Part shown: positions 1-8,934 of the stretch, one piece after another
Position numbering within the stretch: position 1 is the stretch's first letter
Layout: each line of letters begins with the position of its first letter
Assembly (NCBI GenBank): GCA_963675935.2
Contig: CAXXPV010000008.1
Coordinates: 496,001-560,000, forward strand
Length of the DNA stretch: 64,000 nucleotides
DNA from: G963675935 sp963675935
GTDB lineage: Bacteria > Planctomycetota > Planctomycetia > Pirellulales > Thermoguttaceae
Direction: 5' to 3'
Notes under the pieces: generated by a model
What the model saw: the letters and a program-made list of their open reading frames with translations, nothing else
What the model was told of the DNA's origin: nothing
The model's database searches: none
Made by a program: the position numbers and the translations under genes

Positions 1-212
1 TTGGCCCGTCAACAGTTGCAACGCTTGACAAGCCCACGAGAATCGATTGTTCGCATGGTCCCTCGACCGGGTTGTTGGCGTGTCGTAATTCTAACTGCTT
101 GCCAGATAAGGACTTAGGCGACGAAAAAACAATTGCGAAATATGCGGTTCAGCCAGTGGCGAGCGCAAAACACTTCGTCACTGACATGGGAAAAGCCTTG
201 GGCAGACTGGAC
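1..212. other. No gene recognised at left edge
   Basis: This stretch lies downstream of the last gene of the minus-strand Ehr operon. I see no convincing coding frame, RNA gene or terminator. Long plus-strand frames that start here only mirror the minus-strand genes. Confidence 0.5.
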
Positions 213-1034
213 TTACGATCGATTTACGGCGGTTGGAATGCCGGCGGCCTGTTGCAAAAAGGGATTGGCTCGACGGCCTGCCAGAAGCCCCAGCAATCCG
301 TGCAAAATGCTCAGCGGATGAGGCGGGCAGCCGGGCACGAAAAGATCAACGGGCAGCAGAGACGCCGCGCCGTTTTGCACTTCGGCGTGATCGACGTACG
401 GCCCGCCGGAAATCGCGCAGGCGCCGACCGCGATGACCAATTTCGGCGAAGGGACGGCCTCATAGGTTTTCAGCACCGCCGACCGCATGTTCTCGGTCAC
501 CGGTCCGGTAATCAACAGCCCGTCGGCATGACGCGGCGAAGCGACGAATTGAATGCCGAACCGGCCCAAGTCCCACGCCAACGTGTTCAACACATTCGTG
601 TCGGCTTCGCAGGCGTTGCAACCGCCGGCGCAGACCTGACGGAGTTTGAGCGAGTGGCCGAACAATCGGCGAGAGGTCTCATTCAACGAAATGGCGGCTT
701 TTTGCACTTCGCCGCTCACCACAAGATCGTCGCGCCGCGAGGCGGCCAATTCGTAATCGCTCGAAAAGGCAATGGCCCCGGAGTCGCAAGCCGTCTCACA
801 CTGCCGGCAGAACAAGCAGCGGCCCATGTCGATCTGAACACCGTGCCCGGCGGCGCCGAAGCCGATGGCCCCCGTGGGGCAAACCGCCGCACATCGCCGG
901 CATTCCGCCGCGCATTTCGAGGCGTCGACCGTCGGACGACCGGCGAATCGCTCGGGCAACTCGGGTGGCGGGCCGTCCGGATACCGCATGGTGCGATACC
1001 CTTGTTTCCATCGGGCCAACAGCACGTCGAACAT
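213..1034 (-). CDS. Ehr/Hyf-like small subunit fused to 2[4Fe-4S] ferredoxin (HyfH+HyfI/NuoI+NuoB type)
   Basis: Predicted electron-transfer subunit of a membrane complex related to group 4 hydrogenases and complex I; 273 aa. An N-terminal ferredoxin domain carries two [4Fe-4S] motifs, C41-C45-C48-C52 and C73-C76-C79-C83. A NuoB/HyfI-like domain follows with the usual cluster ligands C139, C142, C206 (VGACAISGG) and C236 (PGCPPHP). So electrons can still pass to the large-subunit site through three clusters. It is the last gene of the operon, 21 bp after the large subunit, and probably faces the cytoplasm. HyfH and HyfI are usually separate proteins; here they are one chain. The fold call is firm, the electron donor is unknown. 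Confidence 0.88.
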   Translation of the reverse strand: MFDVLLARWKQGYRTMRYPDGPPPELPERFAGRPTVDASKCAAECRRCAAVCPTGAIGFGAAGHGVQIDMGRCLFCRQCETACDSGAIAFSSDYELAASRRDDLVVSGEVQKAAISLNETSRRLFGHSLKLRQVCAGGCNACEADTNVLNTLAWDLGRFGIQFVASPRHADGLLITGPVTENMRSAVLKTYEAVPSPKLVIAVGACAISGGPYVDHAEVQNGAASLLPVDLFVPGCPPHPLSILHGLLGLLAGRRANPFLQQAAGIPTAVNRS

Positions 1035-1055
1035 GGTGAATGTATCTGGAGGTTT

Positions 1056-2618
1056 TTAGAGATCGTGACCGCAATAAGAAAGATTAAAACTCTTGTTGCA
1101 CAGCGGGAAATCGGAAATCTGCTGCCCTCGCATCGCCTGGGCCAGGCCGAACCAGTTGTGAAACGACGGATCGACCACTTTGTAGGCGGCGAAACGGCCG
1201 TCGCCGCCGGTGATGGCCACGTGGCAAATCTCACCTCGCCATCCCTCGATCAGCGTCGCGACGGCATGGCCCACGGCAAGCGGGCCGGAGATGCCGTCGT
1301 TTCCTTCGGTGCGAATATGGCCTTCCGGCAATGCGTCGAGTTGCTCCCCGATGAACGCCAACGACCGCTGCACTTCCAGCCAGCGGACGTAAGCCCGGGC
1401 GAAGACGTCGCCGGTGTGCCAGGTCGAGATCGGAATATGCGTGAAGCGATAGATGCCGTAGGGAAAATCCTGGCGGACATCGCGAGCCTCGCCACACGCC
1501 CGCGCCGCCACGCCCACTAGCCCGAGTTGGTTGCAAAGGTCCGCCGAGACGCAGCCGGCGCCGTCGAACCGGGCCATCACTGAGGGCGACGCCCAAAGCA
1601 ATTCCACGGCACTGTGGATGTCTTTTGTCACCGACTGCAATCGTTGCCGAAGTTGTTCGACGAGCCGATCATCGACGTCGAAGGCGGCGCCGCCCGGCCG
1701 GATCATGCCGCGCCCAAAACGGTTGCCGCACAGAATGGCCGTCATGTTGAGGACGTCGCCGCGAATGCGCCCGCAGAAGGACATGGTGGGCAGAAAACCG
1801 ACATCGCCCGCCAGGGCGCCGAGATCGCCGACGTGATTGGCCACGCGCTCCAATTCCAAGGCCAAGCCGCGCAAAAACTGTCCGCGGGCGGGAACGCGGA
1901 TCGCGCCGAGCGCTTCGACGGCGCGGCAGTAGGCCGCGGCGTGGCCGACAGTCGTATCGCCGGCCGTCGTCTCGGCGTAGTGGATGGTTCGCGGATGGGG
2001 GCCGCCGAGCATCGCCCGCTCCACGCCGCGATGTTGGTAGCCCAGCGAAATTTCCAGATGACAAACCGTTTCGCCGTGGCACTGGAAGCGAAAGTGCCCC
2101 GGCTCGATGATGCCGGCATGGACCGGGCCGACCGCCACCTCGTGGACCTCGTCGCCGGTCATCTGGAAAAAGTTGGTCTCGCCCGCGGAAAAGGGGACAG
2201 TCCCCATTTGCCGGAACGGCCCTCCGGGTGCTGCGCACAAATGGGGACTGTCCCCTTTTCCGCAGCCCGGAAACCGCACCGGCTTGAGCCACGGATGCCC
2301 GACCGGGCGAATGTTGTGCTGTTCGAAGATTTCACGTTCAAACAGATGGGCTTGCGGGCAGTCGGGCGTCAGGGCGGGGTATTCGTCACGCACGTTGGCC
2401 GAGACGACCGCAAGGCCGCCTTGCTCGGCATCGGCCAGAACGGCGAAAAGCCGAAACGTGGTTGAATCGGATGGAAACGCGAAAAACGACGAGAGCCTTC
2501 GCCCGGTCGCGACGCCTTCGACGATTTCTTGCCGAAACCGCTCGACCGGCAACACCGGGCAATCGGCCAAGGGGAAGGCATGGCCGTTATGGATCGTCAG
2601 TGGGCTGGCTGTGGACAT
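1056..2618 (-). CDS. Ehr/Hyf-like large subunit, NuoC-NuoD fusion lacking Ni-Fe ligands
   Basis: 520 aa with a NuoC/HycE-N-like domain (about 1-115), a linker, and a NuoD/large-subunit domain (about 150-520; FQMTGDEVHEVAVGPVHAG, then GHFRFQCHGE). In true [NiFe] hydrogenases two CxxC pairs bind the metal centre. Here the first is replaced: residues 217-231 read TTAGDTTVGHAAAYC where CGICGxxH would be expected. The C-terminal pair is also broken: the end reads SFNLSYCGHDL instead of a DPCxxC motif. It is therefore unlikely to make or use H2 and fits the Ehr group of hydrogenase-related complexes. Residues about 119-145 are encoded by an inserted perfect palindrome. The start at 2618 follows a 152-bp gap holding another repeat. 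Confidence 0.87.
   Translation of the reverse strand: MSTASPLTIHNGHAFPLADCPVLPVERFRQEIVEGVATGRRLSSFFAFPSDSTTFRLFAVLADAEQGGLAVVSANVRDEYPALTPDCPQAHLFEREIFEQHNIRPVGHPWLKPVRFPGCGKGDSPHLCAAPGGPFRQMGTVPFSAGETNFFQMTGDEVHEVAVGPVHAGIIEPGHFRFQCHGETVCHLEISLGYQHRGVERAMLGGPHPRTIHYAETTAGDTTVGHAAAYCRAVEALGAIRVPARGQFLRGLALELERVANHVGDLGALAGDVGFLPTMSFCGRIRGDVLNMTAILCGNRFGRGMIRPGGAAFDVDDRLVEQLRQRLQSVTKDIHSAVELLWASPSVMARFDGAGCVSADLCNQLGLVGVAARACGEARDVRQDFPYGIYRFTHIPISTWHTGDVFARAYVRWLEVQRSLAFIGEQLDALPEGHIRTEGNDGISGPLAVGHAVATLIEGWRGEICHVAITGGDGRFAAYKVVDPSFHNWFGLAQAMRGQQISDFPLCNKSFNLSYCGHDL
2186..2262. repeat. Perfect 25-bp inverted repeat inside the large-subunit gene
   Basis: Arms at 2186-2210 and 2238-2262 are exact reverse complements around a 27-bp loop; each contains GGGGACAGTCCCC. 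The insertion keeps the reading frame and falls in the linker between the NuoC-like and NuoD-like domains. GGGGACtGTCCCC hairpins are typical dispersed repeats of planctomycete and related genomes. Confidence 0.9.
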
Positions 2619-2650
2619 TAGGGTCTATAAAAAAGTCGGCGAATTACATG

Positions 2651-2739
2651 TAGGACGGATTTCCGAATCCGTCCAGTTATCAGAGATGGATTCGGAAATC
2701 CGTCCAGTTTTCAGAGACGGATTCGGAAATCCGTCCTAC
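2651..2739. repeat. Intergenic palindromic repeat (ggatttccgaatcc family), three arms
   Basis: One left arm (TAGGACGGATTTCCGAATCC) is followed by two right arms (GGATTCGGAAATCCGTCC), with near-identical spacers (AGTTaTCAGAGA / AGTTTTCAGAGA). It looks like a hairpin element with an extra duplicated arm. It sits between the large-subunit gene and the hyfF-like gene. Related single hairpins occur at 5931-5990 and 11377-11435. Confidence 0.9.
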
Positions 2740-2770
2740 AAAATTGCATAAGTAATTTCTTAACATCGCA

Positions 2771-4246
2771 TTAGTTGGCTCCCAATGCGGCGGCCGCCTC
2801 GTGCAATAAATCGACGAGCTGCGGCGGAATGTAGACGCCCATCGCCAAAACGGCAAGGCCCAGCGCCGCCACCGGCGCGACCGACCATAGCGGTTCGCAA
2901 TTTTTTTCTTCCGCCATCGAACCGGGCGGCGGTCCGTAGGCCATGCGAAGAAAAATGGTTGCCATGCCGGCAAAGACAATCGCCAGCGCCGCCAAGTAAG
3001 CGGTTGCAACGATGGGCCGGCCGGCGTTAAAAATGCCCTGGAGAATCGTCAATTCGCTGAAAAAGGGTCCGAACGGCGGCGAGCCGACGATGGCCAAAAA
3101 ACCGGCTAGCCAAAGCACGCCCGTCATCGGCATTGTCCGCAACATTCCGCGCACCCGGGTGGTCGATTTCGTCCGGTAGACGGCCAAAATGTTGCCGGCC
3201 GCCAGGAACAACATCGCCTTGGCGAGCGAATGGTTGACCGCATGTTGCATCGATCCGAAGGCGGCCAGCCCGCCGATGCCGAAGCCGAGGGCGAGGATGC
3301 CCATGTGCTCGACGCTCGAATAGGCCAGCATCCGCTTGAAATCGGCTTGGCCAAGGATGAACACGGCGGCCACGGCCATCGAGATCAAACCGAATAGCAC
3401 CAACAGATCGTCGCTGAACTCGGCAAGCCCCGAGGCCGCCAGCAGCGAATGGGTGCGGAGAATCGCCAAAAAAGCACAGTTCAAAAGCGCCCCGGAGAGC
3501 AACGCCGAAACGACCGAGGGGGCTTCGCTGTGGGCGTCGGGCAACCACGTGTGCAGCGGCGCAAGGCCCATTTTGGTTCCATACCCGACCAGGAACAAAA
3601 GGAACGCCGCCTTGAGCCAGAGCGGATTCAGACAGTCGGCGTGGGCCGTCAGGTCGTCGATGGTCAGATGGATCGGCGTCCCGCCCGTGGACCCCGCGGC
3701 GACGGCCACGAAGAAGTTGCCCAGCAACGCCAGAGCGATGCCCACCGAACAAATCAACAGATATTTCCACGTCGCTTCCAGCGAACGGTGCTGGCGATGG
3801 AAGTAAATCAGCGGGGCGCTGGCCAAGGTCGTGGCTTCGACGCCCACCCACATCAGGCCCAAGTGGCGGCTGACGGCCACCAGCGTCATCGTCGCCAAAA
3901 ACAACAGCAGGCATCCGGCGAAGACGGCCTCGGGAAAATTCACGAACGGCAAATCCTCGTCGCCATGATGTTGTTCGCTCCGGGCTTCCCTCGCGAGATA
4001 GCCCACGGCGTAGATCGCGCATATCAAAAACAGCGTGCTGGTGATGCTCAAAAATAAGAGCGACGCCGCGTCGACGGCCACCCAACCGTGGATGGCCGGC
4101 GCGGGCCGCTGGGCCCAGCAGGCAGCCGTCATCGCCGTGTGGGCGGCGGCGGCCAGCAACAACAATATCCTTCGCGGCCAATTCGGCCGAAGCACGAAGG
4201 CCGTCAAGCCGGCAACCGTCGGTACGAGCAACAACGCCCAAATCAT
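2771..4246 (-). CDS. HyfF/NuoN-like antiporter-type membrane subunit
   Basis: 491 aa, about 14 hydrophobic segments, of the proton-antiporter family (proton_antipo_M) shared by complex I NuoL/M/N and hydrogenase-4 HyfB/D/F. Visible hallmarks are LMWVGVEATTLASAPLIYFH near the first third and GTKMGLAPLHTWLPDAHSEAPS in the middle, the conserved TM7-8 region with the pumping lysine. It is predicted to move H+ or Na+ in the cytoplasmic membrane, driven by electron transfer in the complex. It lies 91 bp downstream of the hyfE-like gene. At 491 aa it lacks the long C-terminal lateral helix of NuoL. The ion and direction of pumping cannot be read from sequence. Confidence 0.88.
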   Translation of the reverse strand: MIWALLLVPTVAGLTAFVLRPNWPRRILLLLAAAAHTAMTAACWAQRPAPAIHGWVAVDAASLLFLSITSTLFLICAIYAVGYLAREARSEQHHGDEDLPFVNFPEAVFAGCLLLFLATMTLVAVSRHLGLMWVGVEATTLASAPLIYFHRQHRSLEATWKYLLICSVGIALALLGNFFVAVAAGSTGGTPIHLTIDDLTAHADCLNPLWLKAAFLLFLVGYGTKMGLAPLHTWLPDAHSEAPSVVSALLSGALLNCAFLAILRTHSLLAASGLAEFSDDLLVLFGLISMAVAAVFILGQADFKRMLAYSSVEHMGILALGFGIGGLAAFGSMQHAVNHSLAKAMLFLAAGNILAVYRTKSTTRVRGMLRTMPMTGVLWLAGFLAIVGSPPFGPFFSELTILQGIFNAGRPIVATAYLAALAIVFAGMATIFLRMAYGPPPGSMAEEKNCEPLWSVAPVAALGLAVLAMGVYIPPQLVDLLHEAAAALGAN

Positions 4247-4337
4247 GCAACTAGAACCTGTATTCTTGGTGTGATGGTTTTCGCTTGGTAAATTTCATAA
4301 TTCACATGGCCGCACGCCAATGTCCGTGCGACACGCA

Positions 4338-4982
4338 CTAATCCTTCAGGGCCGAAAGCCGGTCGGTGTCGATGTGGTCGAACTCGCGGCTGATGTGGTG
4401 GATGGCGATTCCCATGACGAACACGGCGACGAAAACATCGAGCAGCACGCCCATCTCGACCAGCAGCGGCTCCTCGACGGCGAAGGCCAGGCCGAAGGCG
4501 TAGATGCCGTTTTCCATCGCCAGATAGCCGAGCGTCTGCATCACGGCCTTCCGTCGGCCGACGATCAGCAGCAAGCCGACCATCACGGTGAACAGCGCCA
4601 CGGGCACGAGCAGCTTGGTTCCCTCGTTGCCCGGCAGCGGCAGCCGACCGGCGACGTGCAGGGCCGCGCCCAGAAGCCCCATGCCCAACAGAGCCGACGT
4701 GGTGAAACCGATGATCGGTTCGACCTCCGTTCGGACGCCGACCTCGCGAACCGCGCGTCGCAGCAGCCACGGCAAGACGCCGGCCTTGATGACGATGCTC
4801 ACCAGGGCCAGGACCAGCAGACGGATTCCGATGTTGCCTTGTTGAGCCAGCAGCGAAACAACGCCCAGCAACAATGCCTGAACGGCGACAATGCGAATGC
4901 ACGCATTGATGCGGCTGGAACCCAACAGGTACAGGTTCGTCAAAATCAGCAGCACCAAAATCGTGTCAAGCCAAGGATTCAT
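4338..4982 (-). CDS. HyfE-like membrane subunit (NuoK-like domain)
   Basis: 214 aa with about six hydrophobic helices, matching hydrogenase-4 component E. The C-terminal half has a NuoK-like acidic pattern (MENGIYAFGLAFAVEEPLLVEMGVLLDVFVAVFVMG is the core region; the buried glutamates are E in MENG and in VEMGVLLD). NuoK-type glutamates take part in ion translocation in complex I. The start is 3 bp after the hyfC-like stop, so the two are probably translationally coupled. Function as a membrane-arm subunit is inferred from family and operon position. Confidence 0.85.
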   Translation of the reverse strand: MNPWLDTILVLLILTNLYLLGSSRINACIRIVAVQALLLGVVSLLAQQGNIGIRLLVLALVSIVIKAGVLPWLLRRAVREVGVRTEVEPIIGFTTSALLGMGLLGAALHVAGRLPLPGNEGTKLLVPVALFTVMVGLLLIVGRRKAVMQTLGYLAMENGIYAFGLAFAVEEPLLVEMGVLLDVFVAVFVMGIAIHHISREFDHIDTDRLSALKD

Positions 4983-4985
4983 GCG

Positions 4986-5903
4986 TCACCTCATCACGAG
5001 CGCCAGGGCCAAGATCGAAAGCATCGACGCCGCGACGAGAAACTGCGGCACGCGGACCAACCGCAGCCGGGCCATCGTCGATTCGATCACGCCGACCAAC
5101 ACGGCCACGCCCAACATGCCGGCGACGCCCGCCGCCAGATCGACGATCCACCACCCGCTTCGCACCGGCGCGAGGATGCCGACCAGAAGCGAGCCGAGCA
5201 CCCAAAGTTTGAGCATCGCCCCGTATTCGATCATGGCCAAGTCGGGCCCGCCGTGGTCTAAAATCATGACTTCATGGATCATCGTCAATTCGAGATGCGT
5301 GTTGGGGTCATAGACGGGAATGCGGGCGTTTTCGGCCAGAAAAACGATCAAGAGGGCCGCCGCGACAAGCAACAGCGCCGGTCCCGCGTGCGATGTCATG
5401 GCGGTGCAGGTTGTCGCCGCATAAATATCGCTCAAGGAAAGGCAGTGCGACTGCGCGGCCATCGCCGCAATGCCGAGCAACAGCGCCGGTTCGGCCAAGG
5501 CGGAGTAAAACGCCTCGCGGCTGGCGCCCATGCCCTCGAAACTCGATCCCGTGTCCAAGGCGGCGATGATCGTGAAAAACCGCATCAAGCCCAGCACGTA
5601 GGCCATCAGCAAAAAGTCGCCGGAGAACGAAAGCAAACCCGGAATGCCGCCCAGCGGAACGATCAACAGGGCCGTGGCGGCGCAAGCCAATCCGACGATC
5701 GGCCCGGCCACGAACACCCACGTGGTCGTTCGGCTGTAGACCGCGCCTTTGTGCAGCAGTTTCCAAAGATCGTAATAAGCCTGGACGAGCGGCGGCCCGC
5801 GCCGGCCGGCAAACCATGCCTTCACGCGATTGATGACGCCCGGCAATAAGGGCGCCAGCAACAGGGCGAAAGCGACGTGAACGATCGACGCAAACGTGGA
5901 CAT
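4986..5903 (-). CDS. HyfC/NuoH-like membrane anchor subunit
   Basis: 305 aa, about eight hydrophobic helices, of the NADH dehydrogenase subunit 1 / HyfC family. This subunit joins the redox domain to the membrane arm. The family signatures GVINRVKAWFAGRRGPPLVQ (residues about 21-40) and the cytoplasmic loop FLAENARIPVYDPNTHLELT with ENARIPVDDP-type sequence are clear, as is the following MIHEVMILD. The acidic loop residues implicated in ion coupling in NuoH are retained. It is preceded by 118 bp holding a hairpin repeat and followed almost directly by the hyfE-like gene. Confidence 0.9.
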   Translation of the reverse strand: MSTFASIVHVAFALLLAPLLPGVINRVKAWFAGRRGPPLVQAYYDLWKLLHKGAVYSRTTTWVFVAGPIVGLACAATALLIVPLGGIPGLLSFSGDFLLMAYVLGLMRFFTIIAALDTGSSFEGMGASREAFYSALAEPALLLGIAAMAAQSHCLSLSDIYAATTCTAMTSHAGPALLLVAAALLIVFLAENARIPVYDPNTHLELTMIHEVMILDHGGPDLAMIEYGAMLKLWVLGSLLVGILAPVRSGWWIVDLAAGVAGMLGVAVLVGVIESTMARLRLVRVPQFLVAASMLSILALALVMR

Positions 5904-5930
5904 GGGCTAAGGCAATAACTTGTGTAATTT

Positions 5931-5990
5931 TGTAGGACGGATTTCCGAATTCGTCCCCGAAAACCGGACGGATTTGGAAATCCGTCCTAC
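5931..5990. repeat. Intergenic palindromic repeat (ggatttccgaatcc family)
   Basis: A 60-bp hairpin between the hyfB-like and hyfC-like genes, beginning TGTAGGACGGATTTCCGAAT and ending with the complementary arm GGAAATCCGTCCTAC. Same family as 2651-2739 and 11377-11435. As it lies between two genes of one operon it would be transcribed and could act as an mRNA hairpin. Confidence 0.88.
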
Positions 5991-6021
5991 GTATAATTCA
6001 CTAACTTGATTTTTACAGGTT

Positions 6022-8112
<2,091 letters not shown>

Positions 8113-8131
8113 AAGGAAAAACTCTTCCTGG

Positions 8132-8821
8132 CTAGGAATGCGATGCCGGTGGGGGAATGCTCTGATCGACGGCTTGGCAGGCGGCCAGAATCGCTTCACG
8201 TGGCCCCTGCTTGGTGATCGCGTCGGAAAATACCGGCTGCCGCAAGGCAAAGCTCAGCCGAGACAGAAGATGTAGATGGGCGCGGATCGTCGGACTGATG
8301 ATCGTGAACAGGGTGTGAACCGGCTGCCCGTCGATTGCCCCGAACTCGATCGGCTGTTCGAGAAAGCAGAGCGTGACCATGGGCCGCAAAATGTGCATCA
8401 CGATCGGATTGCGAACGTGCGGCACGGCGATGCCGTTTCCCAGGGCCGTGGAGCCCAACGACTCGCGGGCCAAAAGCACTTCGAGCAGAAACTGCCGGTC
8501 CACCTTTTCCGGCAGCGGCATGATCTCGACCAGCGATTCGAGCGCGGAATGTTTGTCGGTGCCACTCACGCGGTAGTGAATGCCCCCCACACGCAGCGCA
8601 TCCGTCAGGCTCACCACGGGTCCGCCGCCCTCCGGCTCGGCAAAAATGTCGGCCGAGACGTTCAACCGTTCGGAAGTCGCCCATTCGAGCAATTCCGCCC
8701 GATTGAAGCGATACTGCTCGTTGATCCGATAGGCCGGCAGTTTGCCCAGTTTCACCCAGCGGTAGATCGTCTTTTCCGACACCTTGAGCAGTTGGGCGGA
8801 ATCTCGGACACTCAGATCCAT
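8132..8821 (-). CDS. HTH (excisionase-type) + PTS EIIA (nitrogen/fructose-type) regulator
   Basis: 229 aa from ATG 8821, chosen because a GAGG site lies eight bases upstream and the HTH starts at once. Residues about 4-50 are a MerR/excisionase-type helix-turn-helix (LSVRDSAQLLKVSEKTIYRW ... YRFNRAELLEWA). The C-terminal part is a PTS EIIA type-2 domain with the phosphorylatable histidine in NGIAVPHVRN (H135). No EIIB or EIIC is nearby. It is the first gene of the Ehr operon, 19 bp before hyfB, so it may regulate that operon in response to phosphorylation state. That role is inference; the two domains are clear. Confidence 0.85.
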   Translation of the reverse strand: MDLSVRDSAQLLKVSEKTIYRWVKLGKLPAYRINEQYRFNRAELLEWATSERLNVSADIFAEPEGGGPVVSLTDALRVGGIHYRVSGTDKHSALESLVEIMPLPEKVDRQFLLEVLLARESLGSTALGNGIAVPHVRNPIVMHILRPMVTLCFLEQPIEFGAIDGQPVHTLFTIISPTIRAHLHLLSRLSFALRQPVFSDAITKQGPREAILAACQAVDQSIPPPASHS

Positions 8822-8934
8822 CGAAGAAACCTCGCACCGCGGGCTATGCTTCCAGCGGGACAGCACCGGACAACCTTGGACAAACATCGTCAAAGGTTAG
8901 AATATAGCCACGCTTGTCTGAGTCGGCAAGGTCA

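Noticed and set aside
72..1520. Long plus-strand reading frame (482 codons) opposite the Ehr genes
   Set aside because: It mirrors the minus-strand small- and large-subunit genes, whose cluster cysteines and domain motifs are clear; the plus frame has no family features.
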